A stretch of 64,000 nt of DNA from Conexibacter stalactiti (GCF_035967765.1 NZ_JAYWIT010000004.1), one strand, 5' to 3'; shown: positions 17,956 through 27,082, counted from the first letter of the stretch. Translations and numbers: made by a program. The notes: generated by a model from the letters alone, not told the origin.

Positions 17956-18714
17956 ATGGCAACCGTCTACGCGATCGCAAACCAGAAGGGCGGCGTCGGC
18001 AAGACGACGACCGCCGTCAACCTCGCGGCGTGCGTCGCCGAGGCTGGCTACGAGGCCCTGCTGGTCGACATGGATGCTCAGGCGAACGCGACCGTCGGCC
18101 TCGGCATTCCGAAGGACTCCGCTCCGAGCATCTACGACGTCCTCTCAGGGGACGCGACGATGGAGGAGGCGATCCGGCCCACCGGCATCGAGCACCTCTC
18201 GCTCGTGCCGGCCAGCCCCGACCTCGCCGGCGCGTCGGTCGAACTGCCGCGGATCGAGGAGTCGGAGGGTCGACTGCGCGACGCGCTGGCGGACGTCCGT
18301 GAGCGCTACACGTTCACGATCCTCGACTGTCCTCCGTCGCTCGGGCCGCTGACGGTCAACGCGCTCGTCGCAGCCGACCGCGTGATCGTCCCGGTCCAGG
18401 CCGAGTACTTCGCGCTGGAAGGGCTGGCCGGCCTGCTCGACACGCTCGGGCTGATCCAGCGTGAGCTGAACCCCCGTCTGACGATCGCGGGCATGCTGCT
18501 GACGATGCATGACGGGCGCACGCGCCTGGCTCAGGATGTCGAGCGCGAGGTGCGCGAGCACTTTCCCACGCTCGTCTTCGACACGGTCATCCCGCGCAAC
18601 ATCCGCGTTGGTGAGGCACCCAGCTTCGGGAGACCGGTGATCCACCACGATCCGCACTGTGCAGGCTCCGACGCCTACTTCGATCTTGCAAAGGAGGTGG
18701 CCGCCCGTGGCTGA
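17956..18714 (+). CDS. parA: Chromosome partitioning ATPase ParA (Soj)
   Basis: 252 aa from ATG 17956, with GAAGGA about 9 nt upstream; a TTG one codon earlier is in frame. The deviant Walker A is KGGVGKTT (about 11-18), Walker A' LLVDMDAQANAT and Walker B TILDCPPSLG. ParA binds DNA non-specifically as an ATP dimer and is released by ParB, moving the origin region. There is no N-terminal extension or helix-turn-helix, so it is the chromosomal type. It overlaps parB by 8 bp. Confidence 0.96.
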   Translation: MATVYAIANQKGGVGKTTTAVNLAACVAEAGYEALLVDMDAQANATVGLGIPKDSAPSIYDVLSGDATMEEAIRPTGIEHLSLVPASPDLAGASVELPRIEESEGRLRDALADVRERYTFTILDCPPSLGPLTVNALVAADRVIVPVQAEYFALEGLAGLLDTLGLIQRELNPRLTIAGMLLTMHDGRTRLAQDVEREVREHFPTLVFDTVIPRNIRVGEAPSFGRPVIHHDPHCAGSDAYFDLAKEVAARG

Positions 18715-19591
18715 GAAGCCCCGTGGAATGGGTCGCGGGCTCTCGGCGATCCTCTCGGCGGCGCCGAGAGACGAGGCCGAGGAGCTGCGCTCGATCCCCG
18801 TCGACCTGATCGCGCCGAATCCGCACCAGCCGCGCCGGACGTTTGAGGAGGAGGCGCTCGTCGCGCTCGCCGAGTCGCTCAGAGTGCGCGGCGTCCTGCA
18901 GCCGGTGCTCGTCCGTCCGCTGGTGGACGGGAGCTGGGAGCTGATCGCCGGCGAGCGCCGATGGCGTGCCGCGAAAATCGCCGGTTTGCAGCAGATTCCC
19001 GCGATCATCCGGCAGCACGACGACGCCGCCTCGCTCGAGCTGGCCGTGATCGAGAACATGGCGCGCGAGGACCTCAACCCGATCGAGGAGGCGCGCGCCT
19101 GCGCCGCACTCGTGGAGGAGCTGAGCCTCACGCGCGAGGACGTGGGTCGCCGCGTCGGGCGCAGCCGCGTCGCGGTCTCCAACCTGATTCGGCTGCTCGA
19201 CCTGCCCGACGATGCGCTCGCGCTGCTCGAACGCGGCGACCTCAGCGAAGGCCACGGGCGCGCGCTGCTGCTGGCGCCCGACCACGGCGATCGTCGCCGT
19301 CTGGCGCGCGACGCCGCCGCGCACGGCTGGTCGGTGCGCGAGCTGGAGCGTCGCGCGCGTGCGGCCGAGGAGACCGAGAGCACGCAGCGTCCCGCGAGAC
19401 GGACCCCGTCGCGTGTCCATCCCGATCAGCAGGAGGCGATCTCGCAGCTCAGCGACGTCTTCGGCAGCGCGGTCGGCAGCGACGTCGAGGTGACGTCCGC
19501 GGGCAGCGGCTACCGCGTCCAGCTGTCGTTCGAATCGCTCGACGAAGCGCTTGCTCTTGCGCGTCGCCTGGGCGTTCGCGCGGTCGCCTGA
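18707..19591 (+). CDS. parB: Chromosome partitioning protein ParB (Spo0J)
   Basis: 294 aa from GTG 18707, 9 nt after AAGGAGG (18691-18697), inside the end of parA. The N-terminal domain has NPHQPRRTF and the CTP-binding box ELIAGERRWRAAK. The central helix-turn-helix contains LTREDVGRRVGRSRVAVSNLIRLL. The C-terminal dimerisation part follows after a basic linker (about 225-240). ParB loads at parS and slides as a CTP clamp. Confidence 0.96.
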   Translation: MAEKPRGMGRGLSAILSAAPRDEAEELRSIPVDLIAPNPHQPRRTFEEEALVALAESLRVRGVLQPVLVRPLVDGSWELIAGERRWRAAKIAGLQQIPAIIRQHDDAASLELAVIENMAREDLNPIEEARACAALVEELSLTREDVGRRVGRSRVAVSNLIRLLDLPDDALALLERGDLSEGHGRALLLAPDHGDRRRLARDAAAHGWSVRELERRARAAEETESTQRPARRTPSRVHPDQQEAISQLSDVFGSAVGSDVEVTSAGSGYRVQLSFESLDEALALARRLGVRAVA

Positions 19592-19642
19592 GGGCAGCAC
19601 GCACATCGCTCGCGGATCCCGCTAGAATCGCGCTTCCAGTCG

Positions 19643-19716
<74 letters not shown>

Positions 19717-19721
19717 CTGCA

Positions 19722-19753
19722 CGAGGCCCGCGTCCGCGGGCCTCGCTCGTTTT
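19722..19753 (+). terminator. Terminator of tRNA-Ile
   Basis: CGAGGCCCGCG (19722-19732) pairs with CGCGGGCCTCG (19735-19745), followed by CTCGTTTT. Confidence 0.75.
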
Positions 19754-19871
19754 CGGCCTCGTGTGTCGCGACACGAACCGGTGGAACATCAGAAGTCCCA
19801 GCAAATTGGCACTTTCTCGGAAGCGCCGAGCAGGCGCCGGGGCGTCGCTTCGAGCCGGCTGAGCCGCTGCC

Positions 19872-19877
19872 TATACT
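19872..19877 (+). promoter_or_regulatory. -10 element TATACT of the bifunctional-nuclease-family gene
   Basis: TATACT lies 25 nt before ATG 19903, with TAGGAG as ribosome-binding site in the short leader. The -35 is not clear. Confidence 0.4.
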
Positions 19878-19902
19878 TGGTCCCTACCCCAGGCCTAGGA
19901 GC

Positions 19903-20400
19903 ATGGAAGTGCAGGAGATGGTCATCTACGGCGTCAGCTTCGACATGGTCGGCAAGCAGCCGATCGTGTTGCTGAAGACCGTCGACAGCAACAAGTTCCT
20001 GCCGATCTGGATCGGACACCCCGAAGCTGCGGCGATCCTGATGAAGCTGCAAGGCGCGACGACGCCACGTCCGATGACGCACGACCTCCTCTCCGACATG
20101 CTGTCCGAGCTGGAGGTCAACTGCTCGCGCGTCTCCGTCACGGAGCTGCGCGAGAACACCTTCTACGCCTCGATCACGCTGACCGTCAACGGCCGCGAGC
20201 TCGAGATCGACTCGCGTCCCAGCGACGCGCTCGCGCTCGCCGTCCGCGCGGGCGCTCCGATCTTCGCCGCCGAAGAGGTGATCGCCGAGTCGGCGATCGA
20301 GTTCGAGCACGAGGTCGAGGACACCGAAGAGGTCGTCGAGAAGTTCAAGGACTTCCTCGACAGCGTCACGCCGGAGGATTTCGCCGGCGGGGAATCCTGA
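19903..20400 (+). CDS. Bifunctional nuclease family protein (DUF151)
   Basis: 165 aa. The DUF151/BFN domain spans about 5-135: VDSNKFLPIWIGHPEAAAI, then RPMTHDLLSDML, FYASITL and SRPSDALALAVRAGAPIFAAEEV. Plant members have RNase and DNase activity; bacterial members are mostly uncharacterised. The C-terminal 30 residues are acidic (a UVR-like or linker tail, EDTEEVVEKFKDFL). It has its own promoter and a good Shine-Dalgarno (TAGGAG). It is convergent with the aminotransferase, with a shared terminator between them. Confidence 0.93.
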   Translation: MEVQEMVIYGVSFDMVGKQPIVLLKTVDSNKFLPIWIGHPEAAAILMKLQGATTPRPMTHDLLSDMLSELEVNCSRVSVTELRENTFYASITLTVNGRELEIDSRPSDALALAVRAGAPIFAAEEVIAESAIEFEHEVEDTEEVVEKFKDFLDSVTPEDFAGGES

Positions 20401-20402
20401 GC

Positions 20403-20424
20403 GCGGTCGGCGCACGCCGACCGC
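20403..20424. terminator. Bidirectional terminator hairpin
   Basis: GCGGTCGGCG (20403-20412) and CGCCGACCGC (20415-20424) form a perfect stem in the 31-bp gap between two convergent genes. No T-run. Confidence 0.5.
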
Positions 20425-20431
20425 CGCTCGA

Positions 20432-21823
20432 TCAGCCGTCGCCTTCGGCGCGCTGCTGCGACGACTGACGGCGCGGCAGCTCGACGATTCTCGCCAGCCG
20501 CTTCTGCTCGCTCTCGCCGCTCGCGGCGGGCGGCTGCTCCAGTGACGGAGCGGGCTCCATCCCCGTGAGCGTGCCGTAGAGCGCGACCTGCTCGGCTATC
20601 ACGGCACCGATGCGGCGGATGCCCTCGCGGATGTCGTGCTCGCTCACGCCGGAGAAGTTCAGCCGCATCGAGGAGCCGCCGCGGCCGTCCAGGTAGGCGG
20701 CGCGACCCGGCACGAAGGCGACGTTCTCACGCAGGGCCCGCGCCAGCAGGTCAGTGGTGTCGATGTAGTCGGGCAGCGTCGCCCAGATGAACATGCCGCC
20801 CTCAGGTCTCGTCCACTGCGCCTCGCGCGGGAAGTGCTCGGCGAGCGCGTCGAACATCGCGTCGCGGCGATGGCGGTAGATGTCACGCAGCGACTCGACG
20901 TATCTGCGCCAGTCGACGGATGCGAAGTAGTTGGCGACGAACAGCTGCGTCATCGACGAGGAGCAGAGGTCGGCGGCGGCCTTGCCGATGTTCATCTTCT
21001 GCAGCACGGGCTGCGGCGCGGCGGCCCAGCCGAGGCGGATCCCCGGCGAGAGGATCTTCGAGAAGGTGCCGAGGTAGATCACGAACTCGCCGCCGTCGAG
21101 CGCATAGAGCGGCGGCAGCGCCTCGCCCTCGTAGCGCAGCATGCCGTACGGGTTGTCCTCCAGCACCAGCAGCTCGCGCTCATGCGCGATCCGCACGATC
21201 CGCTCGCGGCGCGGCAGCGACATCGTCACGCCGCCCGGGTTCTGGAACGTCGGGATGGTGTAGATGAACTTCGGCCGCCGGCCCTCGCGCTCGAGCCGGT
21301 CGAGCGTCTCCTCCAGCTCGTCGACCCGCATGCCGTCGGCGTCCATCGGGATCTGGACGACGTCGGCCTGGTATGAGGAGAAGGTCGGGACGGCGCCCGG
21401 ATACGTCGGTCCCTCGGCGACGATCACGTCGCCCGGGTCGATCAGCGTCTTGCAGACGAGGTCGATCACCTGCTGGCCGCCGGTCGTGACGAGCAGGTCG
21501 TCGCCGGTGACGTGCATCCCCTCACCGGCCATCACGTCGATGATGCAGTCCGCCATCGCCGACATGCCCTCGGTCGGCCCGTACTGGAGCGCGCGCGCGC
21601 AGGCCTCGAGCGCGATTCTGTCCATCACGCTCGCGTAGGTCGCGGGCGGGAAGCTCGCGGTGTCGGGCAGACCGCCGGCGAGCGAGATCACCTCGGCGCG
21701 CTCGGTGAGCGCCATCAGGTCGCGCATCGCCGACTTCTTCATCACCTGCGTGCGCGAGGCGAACAGGGCCGCGTATCGTTCGAGATCGCGGGCGGTTGAG
21801 CGTGATGGTTCCTTGCGCGTCAT
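20432..21823 (-). CDS. PLP-dependent aminotransferase, class I/II (LysN/Aro8-like)
   Basis: 463 aa from ATG 21823; an in-frame start 51 bp upstream is less likely. Fold-type I aminotransferase. ISLAGGLPDTASFPP near 64-78 is the signature of 2-aminoadipate/multisubstrate aminotransferases. TTGGQQVIDL and a cofactor-stacking region follow, DNPYG holds the PLP-pyridine aspartate, LGTFSKILSPGIRLGW holds the Schiff-base lysine, and a C-terminal MRLNFSG arginine binds the substrate carboxylate. There is no MocR-type DNA-binding domain. The substrate is not decidable from sequence. It is divergent from the DUF4126 gene. Confidence 0.88.
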   Translation of the reverse strand: MTRKEPSRSTARDLERYAALFASRTQVMKKSAMRDLMALTERAEVISLAGGLPDTASFPPATYASVMDRIALEACARALQYGPTEGMSAMADCIIDVMAGEGMHVTGDDLLVTTGGQQVIDLVCKTLIDPGDVIVAEGPTYPGAVPTFSSYQADVVQIPMDADGMRVDELEETLDRLEREGRRPKFIYTIPTFQNPGGVTMSLPRRERIVRIAHERELLVLEDNPYGMLRYEGEALPPLYALDGGEFVIYLGTFSKILSPGIRLGWAAAPQPVLQKMNIGKAAADLCSSSMTQLFVANYFASVDWRRYVESLRDIYRHRRDAMFDALAEHFPREAQWTRPEGGMFIWATLPDYIDTTDLLARALRENVAFVPGRAAYLDGRGGSSMRLNFSGVSEHDIREGIRRIGAVIAEQVALYGTLTGMEPAPSLEQPPAASGESEQKRLARIVELPRRQSSQQRAEGDG

Positions 21824-21921
21824 GGCGGGCCTTGGGTGCTCTCCGTGTGGACTTCGCCGCAGCGGACCGAACACCTCGGCCCGTCGACTATCGTCATGCC
21901 AACTTCAAGCTACCGGACCGG

Positions 21922-22512
21922 ATGACTCTCTTCCTCGCCATCTGCCTCGGGATCGGCCTCGCGCTCGGCGTCGGCCTGCGCCCGTTCCTGCCCGCCCTGC
22001 TGGTCGGCGCGCTCGCGCGCGGCGACCTCGGGATCGACTTCGAGGGCACCGACCTCTCCTTCCTGGAGGCGCCGATCTTCCTGCTGGCGCTGCTGATCGG
22101 CGTGGTCGTGCTCGTCGTCGCCGAGCGTCGCGTCGGCGCAGACAGAGTCGAGGCCGGACCGCTCGGCGCCGCCGTCGGGGGCATCGCGCTCGGCCTTGGC
22201 GCGCTCTTCTTCGCCGGCGCGCTCGCTAACGACGGATACACGTGGTGGCCGGGGATCGTGGGCGGTCTCGCCTGCGCCGCGCTCGCCGCCGCAACGGCGC
22301 GGATCTTCTTCCGCCGCACCCGCGCCCGGCTCGACAGAGACGCGGCGGTCGCGCTGCCGGTCTACGCCGAGGGTGCCGGCGTCGCCGTCGCGGGCCTGGC
22401 GGTGCTGTTTCCGCCGCTGTCGCTGATCGCGCTCGCCTTCCTCGCCTGGCTGCTGCTCGGCCAGCGCAGACGCGAGGGCCAGAAGTACGCCGGCCTGCGC
22501 GTCCTGCGATAG
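21922..22512 (+). CDS. DUF4126 family integral membrane protein
   Basis: 196 aa from ATG 21922. About five hydrophobic helices; the opening LAICLGIGLALGVGLRPFLP is the DUF4126 signature. The function of the family is unknown. It is the first gene of a rightward group with the phosphodiesterase-like gene (19-bp gap), GtrA and a glycosyltransferase, all membrane- or envelope-related. The earlier in-frame starts would run into the aminotransferase gene on the other strand. Confidence 0.8.
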   Translation: MTLFLAICLGIGLALGVGLRPFLPALLVGALARGDLGIDFEGTDLSFLEAPIFLLALLIGVVVLVVAERRVGADRVEAGPLGAAVGGIALGLGALFFAGALANDGYTWWPGIVGGLACAALAAATARIFFRRTRARLDRDAAVALPVYAEGAGVAVAGLAVLFPPLSLIALAFLAWLLLGQRRREGQKYAGLRVLR

Positions 22513-22531
22513 ACGTGTCAGCGTTCTGACG

Positions 22532-24007
22532 ATGTCGAAGAAGCTCGTTCTCACGGTCATCGACGGCATGAAGCCGGCGATGCTGGAGCGAGCGATCGCC
22601 AGCGGGACGGCGCCGACGTTGAAGGCGATCCGCGACCGCGGTGCCTACGTCGACGACTGCTGCGCCGCCTTCCCGTCGGTGACGCCGGTCTGCGCCGCCT
22701 CGATCGCGACCGGGACCGGGCCCGACAGACACCGGATCCCGAGCATGAACTGGTTCTCGCGCGAGGAGCAGCGCTACGTCGAGTACGGCTCGAGCTTCTC
22801 CGCCTCGCGCAAGTTCGGCGTGCTGCGGTCGCTGACCGACACCGTCTACAACATGAACGCCGTCCATCTGGCGCGCGAGACGCCGACGTGCTTCGAGCTG
22901 CTCGACGACGCCGGCGTGCGCACGGCGGGGACGACGTACCTGATGTACCGCGGCCGCCACGAGCACCACGTGACGACCGACACGCCGCTGGCGCGGATCG
23001 CCAACGCGACCGTCTTCAGAGAGCCGGTGAAGGGGCCGCGGGAGCTGTTCTACGCCGACCTCTTCGCCAGCCGCCGCACCGGCTGCCGCGGGCAGTTCGG
23101 GATGCCCGGCGCCCGCGACGCGCACACCGGCTGCGTCGGCGCGTACATGGAGGAGCACGACCTCTACGACTTCATGCTCTTCTCGCTGCCCGACAACGAC
23201 ACCTGGTCGCACCGCAACGGGCCGCACGCGCAGGTCACCTCGATCGCCGCGGCCGACCGCCAGCTGGAGCGGCTCGTGCACGCCGGCGGCGGGATCGACC
23301 GCTTCCTCGACGACCACGCGATGGTCGTGATGGCCGATCACTCGCACACCCAGGTCGAGGAGAAGATCCAGCTCGACCTCGCCTTCGCAGACTGGTCGGT
23401 CGCGCGCCCCAACGGCGGGCGGGCGACCGAGGGCGACATCGCGATCAGCCCGGCGCAGCGGTCGGCGATGGTCTACGTGCTGGCGGAGGAGCGGCGTGCG
23501 CAGCTGGCCGCTGAGGCGGCGAAGGTCGCGCTGACGGTCCCGGGCGTCGACCTCGCGATGCGTCGCGCGGCGCCGCGGGAGGGCGTGATCGCGAGCGAGC
23601 GCGGGGAGCTGCACTTCGCTCCGGGTGGCGACCTCGTCGACGCGCGCGGTCGCAGATGGAGCGTCGACGGCGACCTCGCCGCGATCTCCGCCAAGGTGCA
23701 CGACGGCAGACTTGTGACGCCCGACTACCCGGACGCGCTCGGGCGCGTCTGGTCGGCGCTGACCTGTCCGACGGCGGGCGACGTGCTGCTGTCGGCCGGT
23801 CCGGCGTACGAGTTCGTCGACTGGGGCGGCGCCTGGCATCCAGGCGGCGGCAGCCACGGCTCGCTGCATCGCAGCGACTCGCTCGGCGCGCTCCTGTGGT
23901 GCGGCACAGGACCGCCGACGCGGGATGCTCACGAGCAGTGGACGCTGCGCGACGTGCTGCCGATCGTCGCCGACCACTTCGGCGTCGCGCGCACCACTGG
24001 CACCTGA
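22532..24007 (+). CDS. Alkaline-phosphatase-superfamily phosphodiesterase/nucleotide pyrophosphatase
   Basis: 491 aa. Type I phosphodiesterase fold: metal ligand Asp in LTVIDGMKPAML (about 7-18), the nucleophile Thr in FPSVTPVCAASIATG (about 48-62), then LPDNDTWSHRNG (Asp and His), VVMADHSHTQVEE (Asp-His and His) and a final His in PGGGSHGSLHRSDS. All metal positions appear to be kept, so it should be active; the substrate is unknown (lipid-linked, glycan or nucleotide phosphodiesters are possible). No signal peptide is seen, so it is probably cytosolic or acts at the inner face. It shares a group with DUF4126, GtrA and a glycosyltransferase. Confidence 0.85.
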   Translation: MSKKLVLTVIDGMKPAMLERAIASGTAPTLKAIRDRGAYVDDCCAAFPSVTPVCAASIATGTGPDRHRIPSMNWFSREEQRYVEYGSSFSASRKFGVLRSLTDTVYNMNAVHLARETPTCFELLDDAGVRTAGTTYLMYRGRHEHHVTTDTPLARIANATVFREPVKGPRELFYADLFASRRTGCRGQFGMPGARDAHTGCVGAYMEEHDLYDFMLFSLPDNDTWSHRNGPHAQVTSIAAADRQLERLVHAGGGIDRFLDDHAMVVMADHSHTQVEEKIQLDLAFADWSVARPNGGRATEGDIAISPAQRSAMVYVLAEERRAQLAAEAAKVALTVPGVDLAMRRAAPREGVIASERGELHFAPGGDLVDARGRRWSVDGDLAAISAKVHDGRLVTPDYPDALGRVWSALTCPTAGDVLLSAGPAYEFVDWGGAWHPGGGSHGSLHRSDSLGALLWCGTGPPTRDAHEQWTLRDVLPIVADHFGVARTTGT

Positions 24008-24040
24008 CCGCTCTCAGCGGAATCTGATGCGGCGGCGGGG

Positions 24041-24046
24041 TACGCT
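24041..24046 (+). promoter_or_regulatory. -10 element TACGCT for leaderless gtrA-like gene
   Basis: TACGCT is followed by 7 nt and then ATG 24054, the spacing of a leaderless transcript. Confidence 0.45.
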
Positions 24047-24053
24047 GTCCGGC

Positions 24054-24500
24054 ATGCCGAAGGACACGACCGTTGTCGCATCGCCGCTGCATCGGCGGGT
24101 CCGCCATGGCATGCGCCATCCGAGAAACTGGTTCCAGCTCGTCCGCTTCGGGCTCGTCGGCGCCAGCGGCTACGTCGTCAACCTCGCCGTCTTCACGCTC
24201 GCGGTCCACTCGTTCGAGATCGGCTACCGGATCGCCTCGGTGCTCGCGTTCCTGGTCTCGGTGCTGAACAACTTCTGGTGGAACCGCCACTGGACCTTCG
24301 ACGGCCGCGGCGGCCACGCGGGCTTCCAGGCCGCCCGCTTCCTGCTCGTCAGCGTCATCGCGTTCGGCTTCAACTACGCGGTGCTGGTGACGCTCGTCGA
24401 GGTCGGCGGCCTGCCGGAGGTGCCGGCGCAGGCGATCGCGATCGTCGCCGCGACGCCGCTGAACTTCCTCGGCCAGAAGCTCTGGAGCTTCCGCAGATGA
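24054..24500 (+). CDS. GtrA-like membrane protein
   Basis: 148 aa from ATG 24054. Four transmembrane helices; family motifs QLVRFGLVGASGYVVNL near the first helix, NNFWWNRHWTF after the second, and the C-terminal PLNFLGQKLWSFRR. GtrA/DPMS-C proteins help move or use polyprenyl-phosphate sugars across the membrane. Its stop overlaps the start of the polytopic glycosyltransferase (ATGA), which fits a flippase-like partner for that enzyme. Confidence 0.92.
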   Translation: MPKDTTVVASPLHRRVRHGMRHPRNWFQLVRFGLVGASGYVVNLAVFTLAVHSFEIGYRIASVLAFLVSVLNNFWWNRHWTFDGRGGHAGFQAARFLLVSVIAFGFNYAVLVTLVEVGGLPEVPAQAIAIVAATPLNFLGQKLWSFRR

Positions 24501-26344
24501 CGCCGGCCGCGGCGCGCCTCGCCGCGGCCGCCCTGCTCGCGGCGCTCGCGCTCCTGCTCGCCCCGGCGCTGACCGGCGCGCAGACGCCCGCGGTGACGGG
24601 CACCGGGGCGACCTCGGTCGCGGTGCCGCCGCCGCTGGTCAGCTCGACGCCGCTCGGCGGTTCGCAGACGCCGCTGGCGACGACGACGACCACCGCGACC
24701 GCGAGAGCGACCGATCCGAACGCGCTCGCGACGCCGCCGAGCCCGTCGATCCCGCCGCCCGGCTTCCGCCTCACGTCGAGACAGGCGACCGCGATCGCGG
24801 ACGCCGTACCGAAGATCAGACGCGTCGTCGCCGAGCACCCGGGCGCCTACCCGACGGCGTACACGAAGGGCACGGCGCAGTGGCAGGTCAGCTACTTCGA
24901 CAGAAAGCGCTCCGAGATCGGTCAGGTGACGCTCGATGACCTGACCGGCGCGGTGCGCGAGGCGTGGACCGGCTACCAGGTGCCGTGGACGATGGCGCGC
25001 GGCTATGAGGGAGCGTTCGGCCGCCGCGTCAACGCCTGGTACGTGTGGGTCCCGCTGTGCCTGCTGTTCGTCGCGCCGTTCCTGCCGTGGCGGCGGCGAC
25101 CGTCGTGGCTGCACCTCGACCTGCTGGTGCTGCTCTCCTTCTCGGTCTCGCTCGCCTTCTTCAACCACGCGCGGATCGGCCTCTCGACGCCGCTGATCTA
25201 TCCGCCGCTGCTCTACCTGATCGCGCGAATGCTCGTCGTGGCGCGGCGCGGCGGGCGGCCTGAGCCGCTGCGGTTGCTGGTGCCGGTCTCGTGGCTGGCG
25301 GTCGCGCTCGTCTTCCTGATCGGCTTCCGCGTCGGGCTCAACGTCACCAACTCGAACGTGATCGACGTCGGCTACTCGGGCGTGATCGGCGCCAACAAGC
25401 TGGTCGATGGCGAGCCGCTCTACGGCGGCTGGCCGACCGACAACGCCCACGGCGACACCTACGGCCCGGTCAACTACCTCGCCTACGTGCCGTTCGAGCG
25501 GATCTTCGGCTGGAGCGGTCGCTGGGACGACCTGCCGGCCGCGCACGCCGCCGCGGTCGTCTTCGACCTGCTGACGATCGGGGCGCTGTTCCTGCTCGGC
25601 CGTCGCATCCGCGGGCCCTCGCTGGGGATCGTCTTCGCCTACCTGTGGGCGGCTTTCCCGTTCACGCTCTACGTCTCCAACACGAACGGCAACGACGCGC
25701 TCGTGGCGCTGCTGCTCGTCTGCACGCTGCTGGTCGCCGCACGGCCGGGCGCGCGCGGGGCGCTGACCGCCCTCGGCGGCCTGACGAAGTTCGCCTCGCT
25801 GGCGCTCGCGCCGCTGTTCATGCGCACGCCGATCGACGCCGTCCCGCGCGGCGCCGCGGTCGCGCGGCGGGGGCCGCGTGCATTCCTCGGCTACGCGCTC
25901 GGCTTCCTCGTCGCGGCGGCCGTCGCGATGCTGCCGGTGATCCTGGAGGGCAACTGGTCGACCTTCCTCGACCACACGCTCGCGTTCCAGCGCGACCGCG
26001 GCTCGCCGTTCTCGATCTGGGGGCTGTGGGACGGGCTCGACACCGTCCAGACGGCGGTGCAGCTGGCGGCGGTGCTGTTCGCGCTCTCGCTCGCCTTCTG
26101 CTGGCGCCAGCGTACGCTCGTGCAGACGGCGGCGCTCGGCGCCGTCGTGCTGATCGCGCTCCAGCTCAGCCTGACCTACTGGTTCTACCTCTATCTGGTG
26201 TGGTTCTTCCCGTTCGTGATCGTCGCGCTGTTCGGCCGCTACGGCGATCCCGGCTCGCCGCCGCCCGCGGCCGCGAGCGGCTCAGCGGAAGCCGGCGGGG
26301 GCGGGCACGAGCAGCTGTTCGATCCTGTCGGCGCGCAGCGGTGA
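24497..26344 (+). CDS. Polytopic membrane glycosyltransferase (GT87/GT39-like)
   Basis: 615 aa from ATG 24497, coupled to gtrA. A signal-like helix (about 5-28) leads into a Thr/Pro/Ala-rich external linker (30-90), a small soluble segment (95-165), and then about ten transmembrane helices (180-590). Features fit GT-C polyprenyl-phosphate-sugar-dependent enzymes: VIDVGYSGVIGANKLVDGEPLYGG with an acidic residue in the first external loop and DTYGPVNYLAYVP. The donor is probably a polyprenyl-phospho-sugar; the acceptor is unknown. The 3' end overlaps the convergent YmdB-like gene by 63 bp. Confidence 0.78.
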   Translation: MTPAAARLAAAALLAALALLLAPALTGAQTPAVTGTGATSVAVPPPLVSSTPLGGSQTPLATTTTTATARATDPNALATPPSPSIPPPGFRLTSRQATAIADAVPKIRRVVAEHPGAYPTAYTKGTAQWQVSYFDRKRSEIGQVTLDDLTGAVREAWTGYQVPWTMARGYEGAFGRRVNAWYVWVPLCLLFVAPFLPWRRRPSWLHLDLLVLLSFSVSLAFFNHARIGLSTPLIYPPLLYLIARMLVVARRGGRPEPLRLLVPVSWLAVALVFLIGFRVGLNVTNSNVIDVGYSGVIGANKLVDGEPLYGGWPTDNAHGDTYGPVNYLAYVPFERIFGWSGRWDDLPAAHAAAVVFDLLTIGALFLLGRRIRGPSLGIVFAYLWAAFPFTLYVSNTNGNDALVALLLVCTLLVAARPGARGALTALGGLTKFASLALAPLFMRTPIDAVPRGAAVARRGPRAFLGYALGFLVAAAVAMLPVILEGNWSTFLDHTLAFQRDRGSPFSIWGLWDGLDTVQTAVQLAAVLFALSLAFCWRQRTLVQTAALGAVVLIALQLSLTYWFYLYLVWFFPFVIVALFGRYGDPGSPPPAAASGSAEAGGGGHEQLFDPVGAQR

Positions 26345-27070
26345 CGTCCCCGAGATCACGACGCCCATCAGCCACGGATCGTCCTCGGACGGTTCGAAGC
26401 GGACCGGCATCTGCGTGACGAGCGACTCGATCGCCAGCTCCTTCTTGACGCCGATCACGCCGCCGCGGGCGCCGGTCATGCCGACGTCGGTGATGTAGGC
26501 CGTCCCGCCCGGCAGCACGCGCGCGTCAGCGGTCGGCACATGCGTGTGCGTCCCGACGACGGCCGTCACTCTGCCGTCGAGGTGCCAGCCGATCGCGACC
26601 TTCTCGCTCGTCGCCTCGGCGTGCATGTCGACGAGCACGTGGTCGACTCTGCCGCGCAGCGCGTGCAGTGCCGCGTCGGCCTCCGCGAAGGCCGGCCGGC
26701 CCGCCTTCAGGAAGAGGTTGCCGGAGAGGTTGACGACGCCGAGGCGCACGCCGGCCCGCTCGACGACGCAGTGGCCGTGGCCGGGCTGGCTCTTGAGGAA
26801 GTTGGCCGGCCGCAGAATCGCGTCGTGGCGATCGAGGTAGGGGTAGATCGCGCGCTGACGGTAGGTGTGGTTGCCGAGCGTGATCACGTCGACGCCGTGC
26901 GCGAACAGCTCGTCGGCGATCTTCGGCGTGATGCCGACGCCGCCGGCGACGTTCTCGCCGTTGACGACGACGAAGGTCGCATCGTGCTGCTCGCGCAGTT
27001 CGGGCAGCAGGCGCAGCAGCAGCCGGCGGCCGGCGCTGCCGACGACGTCGCCGACGAAGAGGATGTTCAT
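26282..27070 (-). CDS. YmdB-type metallophosphoesterase (TIGR00282 family)
   Basis: 262 aa. Metal-binding motifs: LFVGDVVGSAGRR (Asp), VVVNGENVAGG (Asn, Glu, Asn), TLGNHTYR (Asn-His), LVDMHAEATSEK (His) and VGTHTHVPTAD (two His). Family members hydrolyse 2',3'-cyclic nucleotides; in Bacillus YmdB steers biofilm versus motility. The length is normal. ATG 27070 has a TATACA element 6 nt upstream, so it is probably leaderless and divergent from the ABC exporter. Its 3' end overlaps the glycosyltransferase. Confidence 0.92.
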   Translation of the reverse strand: MNILFVGDVVGSAGRRLLLRLLPELREQHDATFVVVNGENVAGGVGITPKIADELFAHGVDVITLGNHTYRQRAIYPYLDRHDAILRPANFLKSQPGHGHCVVERAGVRLGVVNLSGNLFLKAGRPAFAEADAALHALRGRVDHVLVDMHAEATSEKVAIGWHLDGRVTAVVGTHTHVPTADARVLPGGTAYITDVGMTGARGGVIGVKKELAIESLVTQMPVRFEPSEDDPWLMGVVISGTSPLRADRIEQLLVPAPAGFR

Positions 27071-27076
27071 CCGGCG

Positions 27077-27082
27077 TGTATA
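27077..27082 (-). promoter_or_regulatory. -10 element TATACA for leaderless ymdB-like gene
   Basis: On the minus strand TATACA is followed by 6 nt and ATG 27070. Confidence 0.45.
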
